Origin: Saccharothrix luteola
GTDB taxonomy: Bacteria > Actinomycetota > Actinomycetes > Mycobacteriales > Pseudonocardiaceae
DNA length: 49,632 bases
Direction: 5' to 3'
Assembly: GCF_020859565.1 (NCBI RefSeq)
Contig: NZ_JAJHUO010000048.1
Location: forward strand, 1 to 49,632
In this document: one piece after another, positions 26,813 to 35,297 of the stretch
Layout: every line of letters starts with the position of its first letter
How positions within the stretch are numbered: the first letter of the stretch is position 1
Position numbers and translations under genes: made by a program
Notes under the pieces: generated by a model
The model's database searches: none
Seen by the model: only the letters and a program-made list of their open reading frames with translations
Told to the model about the DNA's origin: nothing

Positions 26813-27649
26813 ATGGCGGGTACGGGTCGGCACGCGGTCCACCGCACGATGGTCGTGCTCGACGTAGAGGGGTCCAACGCCCCCGACCGGACGCTGCCTG
26901 ACCAGCTGGGCACCCGCGCAGGCCTGTACGCGATGGTCGGCGAGGCGTTGGCGGCGGCCGGGGTGCCGTGGGACGCTTGTTATCGCGAAGACCGCGGAGA
27001 CGGCCTGCTTCTGCTGATCCCGCCGGAGTGTCCGAAGGCGCCGCTGGTGGAAGTGCTGCCCGCCGCATTGGCGCGGGCTGTGCACGAGCACAGCACCAAC
27101 TGCCCCGACGCCGCCAGGGCGCGGCTACGGCTGGCGGTGCATGAAGGCGAAGTGGCCTTCGACGAAGGCGGCGTCGCTTCCACATCACTGACCACCGCGT
27201 TCCGGATGGTCGACGCGCAACCGTTGACGCAGGCCATGGCAGATGCGCCCGGTATGCTGGCAATGATCGTCTCCCGGGTGGTGTTCGACAAGGTCGTTCG
27301 GCACTGCGCCACGTTAGACGCGGCGACGTTTCGGCCGGTCGAAGTGACAGTGGGGGAGATCCGGGACCTTGCTTGGATCACCGTGCTGGATCACCCCTAC
27401 GGGCCCGATTCAGCCGGTCTCAATCGGCGACCGTCGGATTCTGCGTCGTCCACCCTCGTTTGGGATGGACGCGCCTCGACCGTGCCCGACGCCGACGACG
27501 CAGAACTGCCCGGCGCTCATGGGCCTCGTGCCGTGACCATCGTGGGCGGGGTAAATGGAGCCGGGTTGGGCATCACGATCGGCGCCGCCACGGGCGACCA
27601 CTTCACCCTCCGCACACCACCGGCAGGCGAGTCGGAAAACCCCCGGTAG
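26813..27649 (+). CDS. Cyclase-like STAND regulator, N-terminal part (before frameshift)
   Basis: ATG at 26813 with GGGGG upstream; ATG at 26849 is an alternative. Residues ~12-190 match a domain frequent in actinobacterial regulators that resembles a class III nucleotide cyclase fold: MVVLDVEGSN, YREDRGDGLLLLIPP, LRLAVHEGEVAFDEGG and TAFRMVDAQPL. Whether it is catalytic cannot be told; the metal-binding Asp pattern is only partly evident. The C-terminus (GGVNGAGLGITIGAATGDHF) is the same Gly-rich linker seen in the SARP gene. The frame ends at TAG 27647-27649, directly after a C5 run at 27640-27644. Adding one C joins it to the NB-ARC-TPR part, as the SARP paralogue shows (SENPPVADTGNGHT versus PDNPPLADADHGHT). 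Confidence 0.75.
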   Translation: MAGTGRHAVHRTMVVLDVEGSNAPDRTLPDQLGTRAGLYAMVGEALAAAGVPWDACYREDRGDGLLLLIPPECPKAPLVEVLPAALARAVHEHSTNCPDAARARLRLAVHEGEVAFDEGGVASTSLTTAFRMVDAQPLTQAMADAPGMLAMIVSRVVFDKVVRHCATLDAATFRPVEVTVGEIRDLAWITVLDHPYGPDSAGLNRRPSDSASSTLVWDGRASTVPDADDAELPGAHGPRAVTIVGGVNGAGLGITIGAATGDHFTLRTPPAGESENPR

Positions 27650-29862
27650 CCGACACGGGCAACGGGCACACCGTGTCGGCGCACGAGCCCGACGTCGCAC
27701 CACCCACCGGCACGCAGGCGGTCACACGGATCCACGGCGACCTCACCGCCACCGACAACAGCACCGCCGTCGGAGCGGTCCACGGCGGCCTACACCTACA
27801 CCAGTCACCACCCCTACCGCGCATACCCGCCCCGCGGCAGCTCGGTCCCCGACCGACAGCGTTCGTCGGCCGCGTCGACCAGCTCGCCGCGCTCGACCGC
27901 GCTCTCACCACCGATCCTCACACCGGGATAAATAAATCGCGAACCGGAGGCGCGGCGGTGATCTCGTCCATCGGCGGCACCGGCGGCATCGGCAAGACCT
28001 GGCTCGCCCAAACCTGGGCCCACGACCACCTACACCGCTTCCCCGACGGGCAACTCTCCACCGACCTGCGTGGCTTCAGCCCTGGCCAACCCCGTGCGCC
28101 GATCGACGTGCTGGGCGACTTTCTCGATGCCCTCGGCATTGACCGCGATAACCAGCCCAACGACCTGGAAGCCCGGATCGGGCTCTACCGCACCCGTACC
28201 AACGGCAGACGCCTGCTCATCCTGCTCGACAACGCCGCCCACGCCGATCAAGTCGTACCGTTGTTGCCCGGCGGCGACACCTGCACCGTCTTGATCACCA
28301 GCCGCGACCGACTCCATAGCCTCATCGCGCGCCACGGAGCGCGCCCTGTTCACCTCGACACCCTCACCGACGCCGATGCTCGCACCCTGCTCACGACCGC
28401 CCTCGATAACACCCCCACCACCCCCGAGACCGAACGCGTGATCACCGAACTGATCGGCTTGTGTGGGAGGTTCCCCCTAGCGCTCGGGCTCATCGCCGCC
28501 CGAATCCGCACCGATCCTCATCTGCTGTACGACCTCGCCGCCGAACTACGTGAACTCGGCCTGGATGCCCTCGACTCTGGCGACTCGCACGCCAGTCTGC
28601 CTACCGTTCTGTCCTGGTCGTTGCGCTACCTCACCAAACAACAACGCGCTCTGTTCGAGTTGCTTGGCATCGCCCCCGGCCTCGACGCCTCGCTGCCTGC
28701 CGTCGCCTCTCTCGCCGGACAACCTTCACGGGAAACTCGTATAATGCTGCGCGCCCTGACCGATGTCTCTCTGGTCACTCATCTTCCCGGCGACCGTTAC
28801 TCGATGCACGACCTGGTACGTAGCTACGCCGCTACACGCGCCAACAGCCTGCCCCAAACGGATCAGCTTGCGGCACTGCGGCGGATCATCGACTTCTATC
28901 TCCACACCGCATATACCGCAAGCCGAATCCTAGAGCCCAACGGTACGACAATCCAGCCAAATCCTCCCGCTTCCGGTGTCCAACAGTACCCGATGACCGA
29001 CCACTCCATGGCGATAGCCTGGCTGGACGCTGAGCATAGTTGCCTTTTGGCTTCCCAGCGCACCGCCTTTACTTATGAGTGGAACGATATCGTGGTGCAG
29101 TTCGCCTGCGCGCTAAGTGGGCTCCATTTTCGACGGGGGCACATACTAGACGATCTCGCTTCATGGAAAGCAGCCTTGAACGCCGCCGAACTCTTGCCCA
29201 GCATCGATGCCCACATACTAACCCATAGAGGACTCGGCTTCGCCAACGCGCAGGTAGGAAAACACTATGAAGCCATTCGACTTTTGAACGAGTCCCTCTC
29301 CATCGCTCGACAGCGAGGCGATCGAGCCGAGGAAGCACATAGCCAGCGCGTCCTCGCCTGGGTATGGGCAATACAAGGCGACGGTCGTCGAGCGCTGGAA
29401 CACTGCCGACTCGCGCTTGGGTTGTATCGCACAGTCAACCTACCCACAAGGGAAGCGAATGCCCTAAATGACCTTGGCTGGTTCGCGGCCCGCTTGAAAG
29501 ACTTCGACACCGCGCGCGCCAACTGTCTGGCCGCCCTCGCTATGCACCGACAGCACGGAAGTGCTACCGGCGAGGCATCGACACTAGACAGCTTGGGATA
29601 TATCGCACACAGCACGGGTAGTCATCACGAGGCCATCGAGCACTACAAGGGCTCCATTGCACTTCTCGCAGCTCATAGCTTCAGCGCGCACCTCTCCGAC
29701 ATCCTCGACCGACTTGGCCATCCTCACGCCGCATTAGGTCAACACACCGAGGCTCGGCGAGCCTGGCAGCAAGCCCTGACGATCTACCAACAGCAGGGCC
29801 GTACCGCCGATGCCGAACGCGTCCAACAGCAGCTCGACGACCTCGACACCGTCATTCGTTGA
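27643..29862 (+). CDS. NB-ARC-TPR part of the cyclase-like STAND regulator (after frameshift)
   Basis: This continues the preceding ORF in the -1 frame; joined, the protein is 1016 residues. It begins with the shared linker (IHGDLTATDNSTAVGAVHG), then NB-ARC with SSIGGTGGIGKTWLAQTW and LLILLDNAAHADQVVPLLP, then MHDLVRSYAA and TPRs ending GRTADAERVQQQLDD. The TPR half is visibly lower in GC and uses more A/T third positions than the first half, unlike its SARP paralogue. It converges on the helical-repeat gene with a 14-base gap. If the frameshift is real, this segment has no good ribosome site of its own and the regulator is probably dead. Confidence 0.78.
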   Translation, partial: PVADTGNGHTVSAHEPDVAPPTGTQAVTRIHGDLTATDNSTAVGAVHGGLHLHQSPPLPRIPAPRQLGPRPTAFVGRVDQLAALDRALTTDPHTGINKSRTGGAAVISSIGGTGGIGKTWLAQTWAHDHLHRFPDGQLSTDLRGFSPGQPRAPIDVLGDFLDALGIDRDNQPNDLEARIGLYRTRTNGRRLLILLDNAAHADQVVPLLPGGDTCTVLITSRDRLHSLIARHGARPVHLDTLTDADARTLLTTALDNTPTTPETERVITELIGLCGRFPLALGLIAARIRTDPHLLYDLAAELRELGLDALDSGDSHASLPTVLSWSLRYLTKQQRALFELLGIAPGLDASLPAVASLAGQPSRETRIMLRALTDVSLVTHLPGDRYSMHDLVRSYAATRANSLPQTDQLAALRRIIDFYLHTAYTASRILEPNGTTIQPNPPASGVQQYPMTDHSMAIAWLDAEHSCLLASQRTAFTYEWNDIVVQFACALSGLHFRRGHILDDLASWKAALNAAELLPSIDAHILTHRGLGFANAQVGKHYEAIRLLNESLSIARQRGDRAEEAHSQRVLAWVWAIQGDGRRALEHCRLALGLYRTVNLPTREANALNDLGWFAARLKDFDTARANCLAALAMHRQHGSATGEASTLDSLGYIAHSTGSHHEAIEHYKGSIALLAAHSFSAHLSDILDRLGHPHAALGQHTEARRAWQQALTIYQQQGRTADAERVQQQLDDLDTVIR

Positions 29863-29876
29863 TTGCCCAGTCGTAC

Positions 29877-31736
29877 TCAGCGTTGCGCCGAAGGCGTGCA
29901 GTCCGTAACCGCGGGTGGCCGCGTGGCACCGGCCAGCACATCAAGGGTGCGCCCCACGAGTCGTCGGACGCTGAAGCGGGGGTCGGTACGGAGTTTGTCC
30001 TGGACCGCCTTGATCGTCGGTGTGGTGACCGCGTGGCGTAGTCCGTCTGCGAGGGAGCGCCGGACTCGTTGGTCGCGGTCCTCGGCGAGGAGCAGGCCGA
30101 TCATGGCGTCGTTGGGTTCACCGGCCGCCCAGGTGATGCCTGCGAGTGCGCGAGCGGCCCAGTCCTGTTGCACCGCGAGCAGCGGTACGTCTCTGGCCAG
30201 GTCGTCCGGCTTGACTGTGCGCAGTGCGCGCACGACGAGTCGGCCGCTGCTCTCGCTCGTGCCGAGCAGGTTGATCGCACGGTTGCGGACCCGGTCCCGC
30301 TGATCCTGTGTCCGGGCGAGGGATGCGGCTAGCACCAGCGCGTACGGGCGGGTGTCCAGGGTCATGCCGCTGACCTGGACTGGCCCCAGCGGGTCACTGC
30401 TCATGTTCAGCGCCAGGTCGGCTGCTGTCGGCGTGGAATCGGCGGCATGCTCCATCGCTTGCTCGAAGAACTCGTCCACGTCGTCGAGATCGTGGGCGAG
30501 GTGACCGGCGGCGAGGAAGTAGTCACTGCGGTTCCACCCCGGCTCGTACGGTGATCGCACCCGTTCCAGTTGTATGCGGACCAGGTTCTTGCGGTCTTCT
30601 TTCGGCAAGGACATCGCCAGCAGCGCCTGACGTTCGGCGTCGGTGCCGAGACCGATGGAAGTCGCCGTGTTGTCCAGGGTTGCGCTGAGGTTGGCGCTCG
30701 CGGCTTGTGCCGCATTCAGTTGCACTTCCGTTGGTTCGTCGGTAATCCGGGACAGCAGCGAGGCCGCGTAGCGGTTGCCATCAGAGGCGAGCGTGCCGAG
30801 GCGGTCGCGTACGAGTTCGGGGTAGTCCAAGAACAGGTTGTGCGCTTCGTACTCCGCCTTGCGCGAGACACCGGAGTCATTTGCGGCCACCAAGTCCAGC
30901 AACTGCCCAATTGCATCGACACGCAGTGCCGGGTGACCGGCGGCGATGCCCACGCAAGCACGGACATGGCTGTCGTCGGTGTGGTGGGAGTTGTGAGATT
31001 TTCGCGGGACGCAAGGAAGCAGGTAGTCGAGCAGCTCCGCAGCTGCTTCAGGTGTGATCCTATCGGCCAGCTCTGCCAGTACCTTGAGCGCCTCCAAGCG
31101 GACGAACGGCCCGTAACGGGGATTGTCACGCAGCACACCGGCTCGCTCTTGTCGCAGAACATCGAGCGCAGTGGCGGCGATCTCGTCGACCTGGTCGTCG
31201 GGGACCAGGTCACCCTGCACAGCGAGTACCCGGAACGCGGCGGCCCGCGCCGAGGCGCCCGAGGCGCCCAGATGAGGGCGGACATCGAGGTAGCGGTCAC
31301 CGGCGCGCTTCGCGAGCTCGGCCGCCTGCTTGGCCTGCCCCGCCAGGATGAGCAGCGCCGCAGCGGGTTCGAGTACGCCAGCAGCCTGGTACGCCGAGGC
31401 GAGCAGGGATCGTGCGTCCTGTACCCGTCCCCAATTTCCCGTCGCGTGAGCGAAGCGCAGATACGCCCGCAACACCGGTACAGCCACGTGCGGCTTGCCG
31501 TCCACCATGGCGCGCAGCGCCTCGGCTTCAAGCCGCTGCGTGGTCCGTTCGCTACGGTCGCCGCCGGTCGTCTGGAGGCTGCGCACCAGTCTCCAGAAGT
31601 CCTCATCCCGTGTCACTCCGCGTAGCCGGAGGTGCAGAATCTGCCGGGAGTGCACCCACTCCGCGGCATCGTCGGGATCGGCGGCAGGTGGCGCAGGCTC
31701 GATCCCGGACGCCAGGCCCTGCTGGTGCTGGCGCAC
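29877..31736 (-). CDS. Helical (HEAT/TPR-like) repeat protein, probably 5'-truncated
   Basis: The reading frame runs to GTG 31736, but the part beyond about 31675 lies antisense to IS5-type transposase sequence. The native N-terminus therefore appears to be lost, and true family sequence begins near EWVHSRQILHLRLRG. The protein is all-helical with HEAT- or TPR-like repeats, e.g. AVPVLRAYLRFAHATGNWGRV, PAAALLILAGQAKQAAELA and AARALAGITWAAGEPND. No catalytic motif is present. Such stretches often form the sensor end of larger STAND or nuclease proteins, so it may be the C-terminal remainder of one. The assignment to a repeat class is from composition only. Confidence 0.6.
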   Translation of the reverse strand: MRQHQQGLASGIEPAPPAADPDDAAEWVHSRQILHLRLRGVTRDEDFWRLVRSLQTTGGDRSERTTQRLEAEALRAMVDGKPHVAVPVLRAYLRFAHATGNWGRVQDARSLLASAYQAAGVLEPAAALLILAGQAKQAAELAKRAGDRYLDVRPHLGASGASARAAAFRVLAVQGDLVPDDQVDEIAATALDVLRQERAGVLRDNPRYGPFVRLEALKVLAELADRITPEAAAELLDYLLPCVPRKSHNSHHTDDSHVRACVGIAAGHPALRVDAIGQLLDLVAANDSGVSRKAEYEAHNLFLDYPELVRDRLGTLASDGNRYAASLLSRITDEPTEVQLNAAQAASANLSATLDNTATSIGLGTDAERQALLAMSLPKEDRKNLVRIQLERVRSPYEPGWNRSDYFLAAGHLAHDLDDVDEFFEQAMEHAADSTPTAADLALNMSSDPLGPVQVSGMTLDTRPYALVLAASLARTQDQRDRVRNRAINLLGTSESSGRLVVRALRTVKPDDLARDVPLLAVQQDWAARALAGITWAAGEPNDAMIGLLLAEDRDQRVRRSLADGLRHAVTTPTIKAVQDKLRTDPRFSVRRLVGRTLDVLAGATRPPAVTDCTPSAQR

Positions 31737-32353
31737 CTACGCTGCGGCGACACCTACAGCCGCGTGTCCGCGGGGTTCAGCGTCGGCCTGGCCACCGTCT
31801 GCCGCTACATCCACGAAGCCGTCCAGCTCCTGGTGGCACTGGCACCGGACCTGGCGACGCGGTGAAAGTCGCCACGCGCAAGGCCTACGTCATCCTCGAC
31901 CGCACCCTGCTGCCCATCGACCGCATCGCCGCCGACCGGCCGTACTACTCGGGAAAACACAAGCGCCACGGCATGAACGTCCAAGTCCTCGCCGACCCCG
32001 CCGGGCGACTGCTGTGGACCTCGCCCGCGCTGCCCTGCTCGACCCACGACCTGACCGCGGCCCGCGCCCACGGCATCGTCGACGCCCTGACCGCAGCGGA
32101 CATCCCATGCTGGGCGGACAAGGCATACCGGGGTGCCAGCGGCCCGGTCCGCGTGCCCTATCGCGGCAAGTGGCACAACCTCTCGCCCGGTCAGCAGGCC
32201 GTCAACCGCTCGCATGCCCGTATCCGCGCCCTCGGAGAACGATCCGTCTCGACCCTGAAGGCCTGGCGGCTGCTACGCAAACTCCGCTGCTCCACCACCC
32301 GCATCACCGACCTGACCAGAGCCGTCCTCACACTTCACCTCAACGCTGGATGA
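31680..32353 (+). pseudogene. IS5-type (DDE_Tnp_4-like) transposase remnant with frameshift
   Basis: The HTH part (RRLDPGRQALLVLAHL, FSVGLATVCRYIHEAV) is in one frame and ends at TGA 31863-31865. The catalytic part (YVILDRTLLPID, SGKHKRHGMNVQV, CSTHDLTAAR, ADKAYRG, GERSVSTLKAW) follows in another. Adding one G near 31858-31862 (LATAVKVATRKAY) joins them. The usual first ~35 residues are missing at the 5' side, where the sequence joins the truncated repeat gene. The end tgaggttggaaaaggctcag (32350-32369) resembles the terminal repeat of such elements, so the right end is probably intact and the left end lost. Confidence 0.75.
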
Positions 32354-32369
32354 GGTTGGAAAAGGCTCA

Positions 32370-32802
32370 GTGCGTCCAGCCTGCCCTGGACAGCCGGTGC
32401 GCGGCGGCAGATGGCGTGCATAGGCGTCCAGGCAGACCAGTCGGCTCCGATCCCAGAAGCGATGTACTCCGTACTTCTGCGGCTTATGGGCCGACTGGTC
32501 GTTCCGACCGCTCCGATGTGGCTAACGCTGTCGCGGGCGTCGGCGATGGGCGGGTGAAGGGCTTGACACGCTCCGCGCGCTGGGATGTGCCGGGCCCTTT
32601 GCCGTATCCGGATCCTGTCCGTCAGCGGCGCGGTGGAGACGATCGCCCGATGATGCCGATGCCGGTTGGTGTCGTCGAGGGGCACCGGGCCGCCCGACGC
32701 GGCGGTGAGATCGATGGCGACTGTCGAGCCGTCATGCGCGCTCGGGCGGGTGGGCGGGATGTCGTGCCAGCCAGCGCGTGCGCGATTGTGGGAGGTGGGG
32801 GG
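32370..32802. other. Upstream region of the Wadjet operon
   Basis: 433 bases between the IS5 remnant and jetA. The jetA frame stays open through it, but the translation is not protein-like. TTGACA is present at 32563-32568, with only a poor -10 at 17-base spacing (TGTGCC), so it is a weak promoter candidate. The strong ribosome site GGAGG of jetA is at 32791-32795. Confidence 0.4.
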
Positions 32803-34392
32803 ATGTCGGGCGTCGTCGCTGATCGTGCTCGGGTGAAGGAGGCGTTCGAGCAACCCACGCTGTCCTTGTTGCACCAAGGGCACGCGCCGGTGGTGATCGC
32901 GGTGTTCCGTTCGGCGTTCTCCCGTGAGGTCCCGGCCGTGCCCGCGGCCCGGTTACACGAGATGGTCGAGGCGTTCCTCGCCGAGTTGCGGTTATCGGGG
33001 CTGGCCGACCGGGAGGTGCCAGCGGGGTCGGGGCGCGGGTTGTGCCGCAAGTGGGTGTCGGATCAGTGGCTCATCCGGTCTCCGACAGAGGACGGCACCG
33101 AGCAGTACACGCTCACCTCGCACGCCCAGGACGCGTTGCGGCTGGTCGAGCAGTTGACCAGGGAACGCGCCACCCTCTCGGAGCACCGGATCGCCACCAT
33201 CCTCGAGCAGGTCCGCCGCTTCAACAGGGTGGCCAATCCGGACCGGGCGGCGCGAGTGAACATCCTGGATGCCGAGATCGGGCGTCTGACCCGGGAACGG
33301 GACCGGCTGCTCGCCGGTGGGGACATGCCCGCGGTGGGCGCCGACTACATGTTGCAGGGCTTCTCCGAGCTGACCGAACTGGTCGCCGGTCTGCCCTCGG
33401 ACTTCGCGCGCGTGTCGGAGTCGTTCACCACTTTGCGTGATCAGATCTTCGTGTCGCTGCGCGGTGAGGACAGACCCGCGGGGCAGACCGTCGACGAGTA
33501 CCTGAGACAGGCCGACTCGCTGGAGGAGGCCACCCCCGAGGGTCGGGCGTTCAAGGGTGCCTTCGACCTCCTGCGCGACCAGGTCCTGGTCGAGCAGTTG
33601 CGTGAGGACATCGCCGACCTTCTGGACCACCCGTTGGCCGGGGACATCCTCACCGACTCCGATCGTGCGGACCTGCGCGGCACCGTGTCGATGATCCGGC
33701 GTGGCATGAGTCGGGTGATCGTGGAACGAGGGCGGGCGACCTCGGCGCTCAAGGAGTTCATCACCACCTACGACCGCACCCGCGACCGTGAACTGGACGC
33801 GACGTTGCGGGCGCTGGAGTCGGAGATCACCGTGTGGATGCTGCGTGGCGGGCCGAAGACCCGGGTGCCGGTGTCGTTGCTGCCAGCGGAGATCGAGGTG
33901 TCGCTGCTGCGCGAACGGTTCCACGACGCCGAAACGTCCGCGCCACCGCCGCCGCTGGTGGACGTCTCGGCCGACCAGCCCGCCGCGCCGTCGATGCGGG
34001 AGTTGCTGATGCAGGGAGGCCCCTCGCTGGACGCGCTGCGAGCACGGTTGTCGACGCTGGGCACATCCGGTGCGCCGGACTCGGCGGGTGGCCTGTTCCG
34101 CGGGTTCCCGAATGCGTTGCGGCGGCCGGTGGAGATCTACGGCCTGTTGCACCTTGCCACCAACACCGACGCTCTGGCCGTGACCGAGGAGACCGAGGTG
34201 TACGACACGGTGCGCCCCGACGGCAGCCGTCGATCACTGGAGGTGCCCAAGATCGTCCCCGCCCACGGCCCCGCCACGGCTGGCGCGGACGACGGCACGA
34301 CCGCAGCGGTGTCGGCCGACGGAGACGCCGAGCGGACACGCAGCGGGAACGACAGCCCGCACCGGGACGAGCGACGGGAGGAATCGGCATGA
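32803..34392 (+). CDS. jetA: Wadjet type I JetA (DUF3375, MukF-like)
   Basis: ATG at 32803 follows GGAGGTGGGG; the open frame reaches 31495 but only non-family sequence lies upstream. At 529 residues it has the expected length. The sequence begins VKEAFEQPTLSLLHQGHAPVVIAVFRSAF, typical of DUF3375 (winged-helix head), then a long helical middle (THRSEHRIATILEQVRRF-type region, ~110-330) and a C-terminal winged-helix half ending in a Thr/Asp-rich tail. JetA is the kleisin-like subunit that binds JetB and the JetC heads in the SMC complex that recognises and cleaves small circular DNA. It overlaps jetB by four bases (ATGA), so the pair is coupled. Confidence 0.88.
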   Translation: MSGVVADRARVKEAFEQPTLSLLHQGHAPVVIAVFRSAFSREVPAVPAARLHEMVEAFLAELRLSGLADREVPAGSGRGLCRKWVSDQWLIRSPTEDGTEQYTLTSHAQDALRLVEQLTRERATLSEHRIATILEQVRRFNRVANPDRAARVNILDAEIGRLTRERDRLLAGGDMPAVGADYMLQGFSELTELVAGLPSDFARVSESFTTLRDQIFVSLRGEDRPAGQTVDEYLRQADSLEEATPEGRAFKGAFDLLRDQVLVEQLREDIADLLDHPLAGDILTDSDRADLRGTVSMIRRGMSRVIVERGRATSALKEFITTYDRTRDRELDATLRALESEITVWMLRGGPKTRVPVSLLPAEIEVSLLRERFHDAETSAPPPPLVDVSADQPAAPSMRELLMQGGPSLDALRARLSTLGTSGAPDSAGGLFRGFPNALRRPVEIYGLLHLATNTDALAVTEETEVYDTVRPDGSRRSLEVPKIVPAHGPATAGADDGTTAAVSADGDAERTRSGNDSPHRDERREESA

Positions 34393-35285
34393 CCCACAAC
34401 CTCGGCGACGAGCCCGCCGCGTCCCTGCACGTCGTGACATCCCGCAGCACGCAGGATCAGGCCACATCGATCGGTGACCCGACCGCAGATACCGATGTCG
34501 AGGACACGACGGCATGGCCTGAGCCGGAGAAACCCGATGTGCACGGCCGTGTGGGCGAGGAGTTCCCCGACCTGGACGACGACGGCGACACGGAGAGCAC
34601 CTCGACGCTCTCGCTGTTCGAAAGCGACGAGGGCGCGTTGTTGTTCGCCCAACGGCAAGCTTTGGTGCACCTGATCAAACATCCGTTCATCAGCGCCCAG
34701 ACCCACCCACGGGACTGGCGGACTCTCATCGGCAATCCACGCCCCATCCGCGCCCGCCTCAACGACCTGTTCATGGTCCTGGAATTGGACACCCAGCGTG
34801 AGGTCGCCTTCACCCGGCAGGCGACACCGGAGGGTGGCGGACGACGATTCCCGACGCTGTTCTACGACCAGGCGTGGACCCGCGAGGAGACCATCGTGCT
34901 GCTGTGCCTGCGCACCCGGTCGCATACCGAGCAGGCCGCCGGCACCGGCCGGGTGTTCGTCGACCGCGACGACATCCACGACTACGTGACACGGTTCCGG
35001 CCCGCCCACGCCACCGACAAGGTCGGTGACCGCGGCAGGGTCGAGCGGGCGATCGAGAAGGTGTTCAAGACCGGATTGCTGATCGGCCGCAAAACCGGTG
35101 AACGGTTCGAGGTCGCACGCGCCATCGACACGCTCATGCCGCTGTCCAGGCTCACCGAACTGCTCGCCTGGCTGCGGCAACAGAACACCGACGGCGCCGG
35201 GGACCCGACCACGCCCGCCGACCGCTCTCCTGCTGCCTCCGTCACCGCGACGGCACCCGACCACGCCGCCGACAGCGGTGAATGA
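34389..35285 (+). CDS. jetB: Wadjet type I JetB (DUF4194, MukE-like)
   Basis: ATG at 34389 overlaps the jetA stop; the ribosome site GGGAGGAA lies at 34377-34384. 298 residues. The first ~75 residues are disordered and acidic. The DUF4194 core follows, with FAQRQALVHLIKHPFISAQ, LNDLFMVLELDTQREVAF, TIVLLCLRTR and two winged-helix halves to TLMPLSRLTELLAWL. The C-terminal ~35 residues are a low-complexity tail. JetB is the MukE-like partner of JetA. Twelve bases separate it from jetC. Confidence 0.85.
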   Translation: MTHNLGDEPAASLHVVTSRSTQDQATSIGDPTADTDVEDTTAWPEPEKPDVHGRVGEEFPDLDDDGDTESTSTLSLFESDEGALLFAQRQALVHLIKHPFISAQTHPRDWRTLIGNPRPIRARLNDLFMVLELDTQREVAFTRQATPEGGGRRFPTLFYDQAWTREETIVLLCLRTRSHTEQAAGTGRVFVDRDDIHDYVTRFRPAHATDKVGDRGRVERAIEKVFKTGLLIGRKTGERFEVARAIDTLMPLSRLTELLAWLRQQNTDGAGDPTTPADRSPAASVTATAPDHAADSGE

Positions 35286-35297
35286 AAGTAGTCGACG

